Shown here piece after piece: positions 48,233 through 58,958 of a stretch of DNA of 64,000 nt (its first letter is position 1; every line of letters begins with the position of its first letter). The DNA lies in NCBI GenBank assembly GCA_963995505.1, contig OZ023194.1:13388428-13452427 (forward strand), written 5' to 3'. A program made the position numbers and the translations under genes. This stretch comes from Hypericum androsaemum. Lineage: Eukaryota > Streptophyta > Magnoliopsida > Malpighiales > Hypericaceae. A model generated the notes under the pieces. It was given only the letters and a program-made list of their open reading frames with translations. It did no database searches and had not been told where the DNA came from.

Positions 48233-49511
48233 ATGCCCCCAAAAGCCTCCTCCAGAGGAGCTAAAGCCAAATCAATTGTACCTGCCCGCACTTGGGCGTC
48301 TATCGTCGAAGATGAAGAAAAATTCAATGCCTACAGCAACGTCCAAAATTGGTTGAAAGAAAACCAACACAATCCGATCTATCCGACCGAAGTTATTGAA
48401 GCTTTCCAATGACTTTCCCAAAACTCCCAAGCCTTAACGACACCTCCGCCTGTTTCTCAACGATCAACCAGCCATGTTATTGCCCCCCATCCCAACCTTT
48501 CGCCCGTAACCAAACCAAAGCCATTTATTGCCATAAACCTCAAACACAGTCCCTTCTCTTCGTTGAAAGAGATTATCACCAAACTGACCCTACCATCGCT
48601 GCCACCCGTATTTTTTCCCCTGGTCAGTATACAATTTTTTCCCCTATTATGCCTCTATCCTTGAACACACTGACTCTATCAAATTCAGACATTTCTATAA
48701 CGCCACAGATAAAGCAGTCCCTGCCTACTCCACTTGCCAAATAGTACAGATTATTCATCCGTCTCAGTGGGGTCAACCTTTGCACCAAACAAAATACCTC
48801 CCTCTCACCCCAACCACTACCCATAGCACCCTTTATTATTATTGGGATTACCAGCAAACCTGGTTTAATGCCTTCTTAAACCAAAACTCAAAGTTCACCC
48901 ATACCTGGCTATTTTATTTCCGGCAGCCTTTCGATTGTACCCATATCCCTTATTGGTTCCTCACCTGGTGGAGCTATTATGGATGCTCTCTTACCATCCT
49001 TACATAGGATGTTCTTGGGTGTTATAACCTTTTTAAAGCCAAATATTCACCCTCTCCCATTGAAAAACTATTTGGCCCCTTATTGCTTTTTTGTGCAAAA
49101 TTCTATTTGCCATGGGTTTGTGCCTGGCACTATGAGTTCCAATCCTATGATGATAAAAACAATGTCAATTTGCTCATTCGTCGTTTTAAAGTCAAATGGT
49201 GGAACGCCTTTAGAGCAGACAAAAAATTAACGGCTACTACTGTCCTTAATTGGCTTAAGACTGCCAATCCCTCACAAGCTATTGCCTCTTCATTGGCTTC
49301 CCAAACGCAGTTCCTTGCTCAAAAAGCCAAAATCCAATCCATGTTGGCCTCGGCCAGTACTGAGCAAGAATACTTTGCCATCATGAACAAGATGGCCAAA
49401 GCCCAGTCTAACGCCTCTTCTTCCTCGCCTTATGCAACTGAAGAAGAAGAAGAAGAAGAACCATTCATCTCTCTAGAAGATGATGGTGCTGGCTTCCTTG
49501 GCCTACCATAA
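48233..49511 (+). pseudogene. pararetrovirus second ORF, copy 2
   Basis: ATG 48233 follows the ORF1 TGA by one codon in the same frame. A stop occurs after 59 codons (48410). Later open stretches include the Trp-rich WFLTWWSYYGCSL and 49083-49511, ending with poly-Glu and DDGAGFLGLP. Unknown function. Confidence 0.75.
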
Positions 49512-49579
49512 AATCAACCACAATGGCATCAACGACAATCGACCGCAACAGCATCAACGACAATTAACCGAATAAAATA

Positions 49580-49735
49580 TGGGAGACCCCAACCACCGAA
49601 AGCAAAGTCCAGACAAAGTCATATGGTAGACCCCAGCCACCGAAAGCATCACCCAAACATAATCATATGGTGGACCCCAGCCACCGAAAGCATCGCTCAG
49701 ACAAAGCCAAGTGGTGGACCCCAGCCACCGAAAAT
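49580..49735 (+). repeat. 44-bp promoter-upstream repeats, copy 2, four units
   Basis: Units with GTGGACCCCAGCCACCGAAA spaced 43-44 bp (CCGAAA at 49597, 49640, 49684, 49728). They end about 45 bp before the TATA box, suggesting an enhancer-like array of the viral promoter. Confidence 0.88.
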
Positions 49736-49780
49736 ACCTAAAGTGCACCAACGGACTCCTACTGCCAGCAATCCTTTGCC

Positions 49781-49787
49781 TATATAA
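49781..49787 (+). promoter_or_regulatory. pararetrovirus promoter TATA box, copy 2
   Basis: TATATAA in TTTGCCTATATAAGCAGAAG, the layout of caulimovirid pregenomic RNA promoters (TATA then a short purine-rich leader). Confidence 0.78.
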
Positions 49788-49976
49788 GCAGAAGGCCTTT
49801 CAGTTGTAAAGCTGAGTATAATTTAGTCGGGAAGTCAGTAGAAGGATAGAACCTTGATCATCTCTGTTCTTCGATTACACTGTAACCCCATTTATCATAT
49901 ATTAAGCATTATCTTTAGTCAAAAGACTTCATGCTCTAACCCTCTGGTATCAATAACCCCTCTATCTACAGTAAAT

Positions 49977-50040
49977 GATATATATATATATATATATATA
50001 TATATCATTTATTGATATATATATATATATATATATATCA
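49977..50040. repeat. (TA)n microsatellites in the viral leader
   Basis: Two (AT)n runs bordering TCATTTATTGA form a self-complementary stretch. Not part of the conserved viral sequence; probably expanded after integration. Confidence 0.85.
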
Positions 50041-50149
50041 ATAACCCCTCTATTCCTCTCCTTGTTATTGTTCATCTCCTCTATTTAGTTTTAAAGTTTA
50101 TTATTATTATTGTACTGAAGTTTATTTATGTTTATCAAGTTTATATATT

Positions 50150-50208
50150 AATAAAGATTTCATTGATCGTTTATTATCCTGTTCCGCCGCACCCTCTGGT
50201 ATCAAAGC
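50150..50208 (+). promoter_or_regulatory. polyadenylation signal and tRNA-Met primer site of the viral leader
   Basis: AATAAA lies at 50150-50155. TGGTATCAAAGC at 50197-50208 is the initiator tRNA-Met primer-binding sequence with one change from the usual TGGTATCAGAGC. It lies about 410 bp downstream of the TATA box, consistent with a pararetrovirus leader. A partial TGGTATCAAT occurs at 49945. Confidence 0.65.
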
Positions 50209-50274
50209 TGAACTCTGCCAAATCCTTATCAGAGCACATTGACATGAAATCGATAGAACTTTAGGCTTCATTCT

Positions 50275-52458
50275 ATGTCGTGCCGCAAACACGACAAAAT
50301 CCTTCACACAAAGCAGAGTCAAAAAACTTCTCTCCCCACTATCCCTATTTTACAAGCTGAAATCAAGCTTATCAAAACTGAGCTTAAAGACTTACGCCGC
50401 CAGCAACAAGAAACACACACGATCGTCCCGAATCTCTTATTAACCAAATCTACTACTGGAGATTCCAGTGATTCTGACAATGATCCTACCATTGAGCCAA
50501 ATGAATTTTTGCATGTTCTTAAACATATCACTTCACGCAAATACCTTATTACCGTTACTATAAAATTTTCTGACGATTTTCAACTTGAGACTATTGCTTT
50601 ATTTGAAACTGGTGCTGACCTCAATTGCATTAAAGATGGTCTTGTACCCAAACGATTTTTAGACCCTACTAAAGAAAAACTTTCTGCTGCTAACAATTCC
50701 AGAATGCTTATCACCAAAAAAACTGATGCTTTTATTAATAATAACAACACACTTATCAAAACCACGTTTTTGCTCATCTCTAATATGAATCATACTATCA
50801 TTATTGGAACACCGTTTATCAACTTTATTACTCCTTACAAAGTTAATCACGAAGGCATCTCTTTCAAAATTAACACTCCGATTTCAAAAAAATTGATTTT
50901 TCCCTTTTTACAAAAACCCACCACACGCAAATTAAACCTACTCCATTCTTTAATCTCTTCCAAAGAACATGATTTACATGACACCAAAAATATCATTTAT
51001 TTTCAACGTATTTCTCAACAATTGCTTGATCATACTATTCAGCGCCAAATCGATAATTTCAAAACCAAGCTCCATACTGAGCTTTGTTCTGATCTTCCTA
51101 ATGCTTTTTGGACTAGAAAAAAACATGTTATCACTCTTCCTTATGACTCGCACTTCTCTGAACGACAAATCCCTACTAAAGCCCGTCCTATTCAGATGAA
51201 CTCTGAAATGATTGACTTATGTAAAAATGAAATCCATGATTTAGAGAAAAAGGGTTTGATCTCTAAATCCAAATCCCCCTGGAGTTGTGCTGCCTTTTAT
51301 GTCATCAAAAACTCTGAAATTGAACGAGGCGTCCCACGTCTTGTTATCAATTATAAATCCCTTAACAACGTTTTGAAATGGATCCATTATCCGATCCCAA
51401 AAAAAAAAGATTTGTTAAATCGTCTGCATGATTCTTTCATATTCTCCAAATTCGACATGAAATCTGGCTTCTGGAAGATCCAGATCCACCCCAAAGACCG
51501 TTATAAAACTGCTTTTACTGTTCCTTTTGGCCAGTATGAGTGGAACGTCATGCCTTTTGGTTTAAAAAATGCCCCAAGCGAATTTCAACAAATCATGAAT
51601 GATATTTTCAATCCTTTCACATCATTTTGCATTGTTTACATTGATGATGTCCTTATTTTTTCAAAATCCATTGACCAACATTTCAAACATCTTTACACAT
51701 TCTTTGATGTTGTTAAGAAAAATAGTTTGGTCTTATCTCAATCTAAAATTGTTTTATTTCAAATAAAAATCTGCTTTCTTGGCCATTATATCAGCCAGGG
51801 CACTATCACCCCCATTGAACGTTTTATTACTTTTGCTTCCAAATTCCCTGATGAACTCTTAGAAAAAACGCAACTTCAACGCTTTTTGGGTTCTCTCAAC
51901 TATGTTTTTGAATTTTTCCCCAATATTCATCGCGTTATAAAACCACTTCATGACAGATTAAAGAAAAATCCAAGTCCCTGGACTACTGAGCATACTCGAA
52001 TTGTTCAAAGCATCAAAAAACAGATTGCACACATTCCCTGCTTACATCTTGCTGACCCATCTGCATTCAAAATTGTTGAAACTGATGCATCAGATATAGG
52101 ATATGGTGGCATTCTTAAACAACGCAAAGACATTCATGAGCATATCATCTCATTCACTTCTGCCCATTGGAATGACACCCAAAGCAAATATCCCACAATA
52201 AAAAAGGAGATTTTGAGTATTGTTTTATGTATCACTAAATTTCAAAGTGATCTTTTGAACCAAAAAATTTTATTACGTATTGATGCTCAAGCAGCCAAAG
52301 AAATCTTGCAAAAAGATGTTCAAAATATAGCTTCCAAACATATTTTTGCCCGTTGGCAAGCTGTTTTGAGTATTTTTGAGTTTGATATTGAATATATTAA
52401 AGGAGAAAATAATTCCCTCCCAGACTTTCTCACCCGTGAGTTTTTGACCAATAGGTGA
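50275..52458 (+). pseudogene. pararetrovirus copy 3: 727-codon open frame, protease-RT-RNase H
   Basis: The longest intact viral frame in the window. It begins at a chance ATG in leader sequence fused into the protease linker, so movement and coat regions are deleted. Protease motif at residues 111-113 is ETG where copies 1 and 2 have DTG, removing the catalytic Asp. RT has PFGQYEWNVMPFGLKNAP and YIDD at 455-458; RNase H has TDAS at 603-606 and LPDFLTRE near the end. It stops at TGA 52456-52458, one codon before the second ORF. The open length suggests a younger or less decayed insertion. It is annotated as a pseudogene because the genome is incomplete and the protease is altered. Confidence 0.85.
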
Positions 52459-52461
52459 GCC

Positions 52462-53680
52462 ATGCCCCCAAAAGCCTCCTCCAGAGGAGCTAAAGCAAAA
52501 TCTATCGTACCTGCCCGCACTTGGGCATCTGTTGCCAAAGAAGAAGACTTCAACGCCCACAAAAATGTCCAAGATTGGTTAAAAGCAAATCAACACAATC
52601 CCTCATATCCGACCGAAGTTATTGAAGCTTTCCAATGACTATCCCAAAACTCCCAAGCCTTAACGACACCCCTGCCTATTTCTCAACAAGCTTTAACGAC
52701 ACCTCTGCCTATTTCTCAACACTCCACCAGTCATGTTATTGCCCCACCATCCCAACCCTTTCCCCGTAACCTCACCAAAGCCTCTTATAGCCATAAACCC
52801 CAAACACAATCCCTTCTCTTTGTTGAGAGAGATTACCACCAACAAGACCCTACCATTGCCGCAGCCCGTATCTTCCCACCTGGACAGCATACTATCCCTT
52901 ATGACTCCCACAAAATGCCAACCTACTATGCCTCTATCCTCGAACATACTGACTCCACCAAAGTCAGACATTTTTACAACGCCACCGATAATACCACCCC
53001 AGCTTACTCCACATGCCAAATTATACGGATTATTCATCCATCCCAGTGGAGTCAATCATTGCACCAAACAAAGCACCTCCCCATCACCACTACCACCACC
53101 CATAGCACCCTTTACAATTATTGGGACTACCAGCAGGCCTGGTTTAACGTTTTCCTCAACCAAAACCCAAAATTTACCCACACTTGGCTATTTTATTTCC
53201 GACAGCCTTTTGATTGTACCCAAATCCCCTATTGGTTCCTCACTTGGTGGAACTATTATGGATGTTCCCTTAACATCCTTACAGAGGATGCCCTTGGTTG
53301 CTATAATCTTTTTAAAGCCAAATATTCTCCTTCTCCTATTGAAAAACCTATTGACCCTTACAAAGTTATTGCTCTTCTGTACAAAGTTCTATTTGCCATG
53401 GATCTGTGCCTGGCACTATGAATTCCAAGCTTATGATGAAAAGAATAACGTCAACCTGCTCGTTCGCCGCTTTAAAGTCAAATGGTGGAACGCCTTCAAC
53501 GCAGACGAAAAACTAACGGCTACAATTGTTTTGAATTGGCTGAACTCTGCCAAATCTTCACAAGCTATTGCCTCCCCATCGACCTCCCAGCCACTTTTCC
53601 TTGCTCAAAAAGCCAAGATCCAATCTATGTTGGCTTCAGCAAGTACTGAGCAGGAATATTTTGCTTTGATCATCTGGTTC
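52462..53680 (+). pseudogene. pararetrovirus second ORF, copy 3
   Basis: ATG 52462 follows the ORF1 TGA by one codon, in frame. A stop comes after 58 codons (52636), then an in-frame open stretch from 52733 with LLPHHPNPFP in one frame and SHVIAPPSQPFPRN in the original frame. Further frame changes follow. A 33-bp tandem duplication of the TTTCTCAACA..AACGACACC type lies near 52660-52720. The 3' end is lost in the snap-back duplication. Confidence 0.7.
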
Positions 53681-53807
53681 ATGATAGCAAAATATTCCTG
53701 CTCAGTACTTGCTGAAGCCAACATAGATTGGATCTTGGCTTTTTGAGCAAGGAAAAGTGGCTGGGAGGTCGATGGGGAGGCAATAGCTTGTGAAAATTTG
53801 GCAGAGT
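53541..53807. repeat. snap-back inverted duplication in copy 3
   Basis: About 120 bp ending GAGCAGGAATATTTTGCT at 53663 is repeated inverted from 53684 (AGCAAAATATTCCTGCTC), with a loop of about 20 bp. The arms are almost identical, so the event is younger than the general decay. Confidence 0.9.
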
Positions 53808-53818
53808 TCAGCCAGTTC

Positions 53819-54061
53819 AATCCAACAAAGCATCGTTTATTGCAAACTGATTTCACACGCGCCAACACCGTCACACCTAAAGCTATCCAGTGGAGGGATG
53901 TTACCCTTCCTGACGAATGGATCTTAGAGGACATGGATCACTCTGAGACCAAACCTATTGAACCCCAACCTAGCAATGATGTTTCACGCATCAATCGCTA
54001 TTCTGGTGGTACTGTTGGTATCACTTTTAATCGACCTTCAAGCTCGAGATCCACAGGGAAT
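53819..54061 (+). pseudogene. detached movement-protein fragment, copy 3
   Basis: An open stretch equivalent to 43390-43640 of copy 2 (KHRLLQTDFTRANTVTPKAI, then Ser-rich). It lacks the short segment present in the other copies after KHR. Joined directly to the snap-back. Confidence 0.7.
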
Positions 54062-54071
54062 ACAAAGTTCT

Positions 54072-54108
54072 AAACGTTTGGCATGTTGGTACCACATGCC
54101 AAACGTTT
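54072..54108. repeat. near-perfect 37-bp palindrome at the viral edge
   Basis: Arms AAACGTTTGGCATG and CATGCCAAACGTTT flank TTGGTACCA, itself almost palindromic. It could form a cruciform; it sits 10 bp beyond the last recognisable viral base. Confidence 0.85.
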
Positions 54109-54350
54109 CATTGATCGGCTGGCTGGGGTCCACCGTCATATATATATATATATATATCATTGATGGTCCCTTATCCTGTTTAAGGCTATTAGACTATCCA
54201 CAACAGCAACCTAGTTTACAGAAGAAATAATTAATTTCTCTCTCATCCATACCCAATCTAATCTAATTATATATTTTCCTACCCACAGCAGCAACCCAGT
54301 TCACATAATAAATAATTAATTTTTTATCTCGTCCACATATTATATACTAT

Positions 54351-54351
54351 C

Positions 54352-54408
<57 letters not shown>
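54351..54408. repeat. (TA)n microsatellite
   Basis: Uninterrupted TA dinucleotide run of about 55 bp; its length may be uncertain in the assembly. Confidence 0.95.
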
Positions 54409-54411
<3 letters not shown>

Positions 54412-54639
54412 TATAATAAATATACGATAATAATTATTCTGTAATTACAACAAGGAAAAAATTACAATAAAGTAATAAAATTAAGAGTACGAAATGATTA
54501 CAAAATTAGATAAAAATTAAGATCCCTCCAATTCATTCATATATTATCTACTATCATTTTTTATTTATATATAAATTACGAGTACGAGTTTTGGTTTGGG
54601 AATTACAACTTCTTATTCAAGAATTTGATTGAGTTGATT

Positions 54640-55130
54640 CAAGTTGCTTTGTGAAGGTGGGATATATATCTACAACTTTTTAGTTCATGACTTCTCCAAA
54701 TTCGGAGTGTAATAATGTCAAAATTAGGTTTGAAGTCGATAGTCGAGCGAGTTACGAGTACGAGTTTTGGTTTGGGAACCACAACTTCTTATTTAAGAGT
54801 CTGATTGAGTTGATTCAAGTTTCTTTGTGAAGGTGGGATATATATATCTACAACTTTTTAGTTCATGACTTCTCCAAATTCGGAGTGTAAGAATGTCAAA
54901 ATTAGGTTTGAAGTTAATAGTCGAGCGAGTTACGAATACGAGTTTTGATTTGGGAGCTACAACTTCTTATTTCGGAGTCTAATTGAGTTGATTCAAGTTT
55001 TTTTGTGAAGGTGAGATATATATCTACAACTTTTTAGTTTATGACTTCTCCAAATTCAAAGTATAAGAATGTCAAAAATATGTTTGAAATCAATAGTCGA
55101 GCGAGTTTCGAGTACGAGTTTCATTATTAC
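54640..55130. repeat. 176-bp tandem repeat, second locus, about 2.8 copies
   Basis: Units start at 54640, 54816 and 54994 (CAAGTT(G/T)CTTTGTGAAGGTG or variant). Spacing is 176 then 178 bp, the extra bases being one added TA. The unit is the same as at 11430. Confidence 0.9.
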
Positions 55131-55395
55131 TTTTTAGTTTAATGACTCTTTAGGTTTAATTTTTATTTTTTTAGTTTTGTTAAAGATAAGGTCGATTTAG
55201 ATAACCACGAAAATATTATCTAAAAATATCTATTTTTAACGAATAATATTATGTCAAGTAGAACTAAATAGATAAATAAGTAAAGAGAAAAAAAAACTCA
55301 CGTGGCCGCTCGTCCCCTTTTTCTTTTAATTTTTTTTTATTTTAATAATAAATAAATCACCCGCGCGAGCGTTTGCTCGCTGCTGCGGGTAGAGA

Positions 55396-57422
55396 GGCAA
55401 GCTAAAGACGGAAGACGATCTTTTGCGTGTCTAGTTTATCGTGATGCAGAACACAAGGTGTGTATTTTGCAATACATTACTGTTCCCAAAAAAATAATAA
55501 TAAGAGCTTAGTGTGATTAGGGACGCGCAACTATTTTGAAAGGGACATATGATACCCCCATGGCAACTAATGCATACAACTGTAGTCAACTAAAAGAATC
55601 ATCACCTAATTTTGATAATGATTCTTTATAAGTAGGAGTTTCGCTATAATTGTCGATTTAGTTGGTTGAATTTTGATAAATAAAAATAAGGATTTTTCTT
55701 AATTTTGTGTCGTCTTTCGGTATTTGTAGAAACAACGGATTGAGACTATAGTCTGATTTCGGTATATTGCAAAATAAACGGATTCGTGGTTGCATATTCA
55801 CGTGCTCCCTGCATTATTTTTTATCTCGATCATTCTTCCCCGATTGGAGAAATTCGTCCTCGAATTTGACGTCATTGTCCAGCTTGAAATATCCGTACAT
55901 GCACTCTTTAACACTTTCGAACTATGTGGTGACACCTGGTATCTTCCGTCCCAACAGAACAAATACTTAGAAATCAGGCAATCACAAACAGTCTCCAGAT
56001 GAAAGACCAAGAACTCACGTCTTCAGATAGATCTTTCGGTATCCTTGAGGGCATTCTACATATTCATCAGTGGATAACTTTTAACATATGCAAACTTGTC
56101 AACTCCCAGAAAGTCAATGTGCTCGACATACTCAACCTCAAAATCATGGTTCATGTGGGCCATGGAATCATTCACCAACTCACCATCATCAACTCCATTA
56201 TAAACTCCACTATCAATGGAAGTTACATCCCTTTTAAAGGATTTAGGAATATCCTCAAATTTAGAACGCCCAAAATAACCTTTATTCCATCTTCTTCATG
56301 TTCAGCCTTTGAGAGACGTTGAATCACAAGAACCTCACCTCATAAACCTTGTCCTCTTCACTAGGATAGGGGTCGTCATACATTGGTTCAACATTATCTT
56401 CAAGACCATGAGGTTGAAAACGAACCCTCATCAAAATTTTATCAATCAAATAAGTCATCAAAAAATTCACCAAATTCTTCCCAAAACCAAAGTATCTTGA
56501 GCTACTTTCCTCTGAGGTTTCAGCCATCTGATGCTTCAAATCACCAAAGTAGCTTGAATCTCATGCAACTTCTCAACCAATACTTTCACCATATCTGATT
56601 GACAATTATATTATTCCAAAAAATGATGATATTTTTCATCAACAACATTCCTAACTTCGTAAGCATGTTGGAGAAATAACTTATAAATTATTTTCTCTTT
56701 CATTTTAGTCCATCGAGAGTCATTTCAGCTTACCACATCGAGATCAGAAAAATTACACAAAGTAGGAATATGTACCATAGACATCATAGAATTAATAATC
56801 TTCAATTAAGCCCCAAAAGACCAATTTGTGATTATCTAAACTTTTTCTGGGACCAATCTATAAATTTATAAATTTTGACTGGAACAAAGTGTAATTTACC
56901 CATTGACAAATTCTGAACCAATCACCAAACTCTTCATAAATCTTCAACCACTCCCCAAACTTCTGTCATAATTCAATCAGGTCCAAAATTTTTGAAATCA
57001 GCCAACCCTAACCCTAGAATTAGAAAGAACAGGAATTCAAACTAGTAGCCACCAGTAGCGGAAGCCGAGGCTTTGAAGACGATGGTGGTGAGAGAAAACC
57101 TGAGTCAGAGAAGTCTCGGGCTAGTACCGAGCTTGGAGGTTGGTTGCTGTTGTCCCCTACGCTCAACTACTGATGGCTAGCAAATGAAGAAGTTGAGAAC
57201 TAGGTAGAAAGATGATCGGAGGGAGGTTGGATCTACTGTCGAAATAGAATATGAATGGCAGTCTTCTGTCGAGAGGGCTCTGACCTACTCGAGGGAAGGT
57301 CGGATCTGTGTTGATCTATTCAAAGGGAGGTCGGTGGACCCATGTAATTGACGTGGGGACGAACAATGGAGGAGCGGCCAGCGGAGAAGGAGGCTTGTGG
57401 AGGAGAGACGGCGCTTATTGGG
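55396..57422. other. intergenic, nothing recognised
   Basis: Several 60-110-codon frames occur (for example 55999-56322, plus) but none has a known motif, gene structure or clear composition shift. 56990-57420 is more GC-rich and may be decayed transposon or gene debris. Confidence 0.45.
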
Positions 57423-57430
57423 GGTGATGG

Positions 57431-58135
57431 TAGGGATGGCAGAAATACCCATACCCTGTGGGTCGGACCCTACCCTTATCCTACGAGTCTAGGGTATGTT
57501 GACGTTGACTAGGTCTAGGATAGGGTATGGGTATATCCATGTTTAGAAATAGGGTTTAAGGTAGGGTTTGAATCCATAGTTAGACCCCGTGGGTCGGACC
57601 CTACCTTTATATTTTTACCCTACTTTAAACTCTAGTCTAATTAAACCTTAGTTAGACCCTATTGATAACATATATAATATACTTCATGGTTAACTTTGAC
57701 ATATTTATTATGTTATTACACAACTAGTTTAGAATATGTCGTGAATAATGGATCACTAGAAGCCGGCATTCTATATTTTTCTTTTGTTGAATTATTTATG
57801 TATTTCAAACTCGAAAAGAAAAACCTTAAACTATTGAAATTAAATTGTAAAATTTGATCTTTCATTAATTTTCTATTGAATATTTATGTGTAACGTAGTA
57901 GATGTCTTGAATTTATTTAAATTTTATATATAAATTAATTTTTGATTAAAAATTATCAAAAAGTAGAACGTTAAAGGATCTGACCCTGCATGCCCTCTAG
58001 ACCCTGGATCTCCAGGAGGGTAGGGTATAAATCTAATAATAAAAAATTTGTAGGATCGAGGATAGAGCATGGATCTAACTAAAAAATTAGGGTATGTGTA
58101 GGGTCCTGCCAATACCCTACCCATTGCCATCCCTA
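57431..58135. mobile_element. hAT-type MITE with perfect 8-bp duplication
   Basis: 705 bp with terminal inverted repeats TAGGGATGGCA, flanked on both sides by GGTGATGG (57423-57430, 58136-58143). An 8-bp duplication and TAGGG-type ends fit hAT elements. Internal DNA is rich in GGGTCGGACCCTACCC-like sub-repeats. No transposase. Confidence 0.92.
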
Positions 58136-58291
58136 GGTGATGGTAGGCTAGAGTTAGAGAGGACTGAGAGGTTGAAGGTGGGGTGAGGGGAGGAGAGAAG
58201 GTTGAGCAGTGCTGCTAATGAAAACCCTAAAAAGGGTGGGTAAAGCTCCAACCAAGGAAGAAAAAGATTTGCACAAGATACCAAATTAGAG

Positions 58292-58950
58292 TAGACCTGG
58301 CCATTGTTAGAATCTGATTTGTGATTCGATTCGATTCGTAAACAATTTCAACTTGATTCGTTCACAATTTGATTCATCCAAAATTTGATTCGAATTTGTC
58401 ATGAGACGAATTGAATATGGTTTAAGATTTCTCGAACCGGCGAATTGAATTCAAATTTGGTACTCAAATTTGATTCGAGTCTAATTTGTGTTACTTCGAT
58501 TCGAATTCGACCATATTATGTAAAAATTAAAAAGTACTCATATTACTATCTAATTATGTCATCAAGTAGAGCAAAGGATACGTAGGTAACTTAATTTGGT
58601 ACATTAAATGCAAGTTCAATCTTTAATTTATTTCTTTTTCTCCAAAAATTTAAACATTAAACCTAAATTTTGAAATATATAAAAAAATCAAATTTTTTGA
58701 GTTTTTTCAAATACTTTGCGAAAAATTTGAAAGTTTTCAAAAAATTTGGTAATTTGGTAATTTTTGAATTTTGTTATTCAATATTAAAATTGAAGAAATA
58801 ATTCAAATTCAATTCAAATTTGATTCGAATTTGAAGAATCGTAATTCGTATTTGATTTGTCTTTGGACAAATTGAATACGGTTTATGGTTTTGATGAATT
58901 TAAATTTGGACTAATTCAAATTCGATCCAATTCGAACTATGGGAGGTCTA
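58292..58950. mobile_element. second hAT-type MITE with perfect 8-bp duplication
   Basis: 659 bp with short ends TAGACCT, flanked by AATTAGAG (58284-58291, 58951-58958). The interior is built of ATTCGAATT-like words that pair end to end. Inserted 150 bp from the previous element but with different ends, so it is a separate family. Confidence 0.85.
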
Positions 58951-58958
58951 AATTAGAG

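Larger units (their letters stand above)
43121..50274 (+). mobile_element. endogenous pararetrovirus copy 2, most complete
   Basis: This is the right arm of the palindrome. Order: movement protein (43.3-44.15 kb), coat protein (44.86-45.46), zinc knuckle (45.7), protease-RT-RNase H (46.3-48.23), second ORF (48.23-49.51), 44-bp repeats, TATA box and leader with a primer site at 50197. It retains the coat-protein domain missing from copy 1. Many stops and frameshifts make it inactive. It runs directly into copy 3. Confidence 0.9.
50275..54061 (+). mobile_element. endogenous pararetrovirus copy 3, rearranged
   Basis: Contains protease-RT-RNase H, the second ORF, a snap-back inverted duplication (53541-53807) and a detached movement-protein fragment (53819-54061). 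The order is not that of a normal genome, so it was assembled from pieces by recombination. Viral sequence ends at about 54061. Confidence 0.85.
54186..55395. mobile_element. non-autonomous element carrying 176-bp repeats, locus 2
   Basis: Left end near ACTATCCACAACAGCAACC and right end near GCTGCTGCGGGTAGAG, which inverted reads CTCTACCCGCAGCAGC, a plausible terminal inverted repeat. A second nested start (ACCCACAGCAGCAACCCAG) is at 54281. Shares its layout with 11180-12210. No coding frame. Class undecided. Confidence 0.5.
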
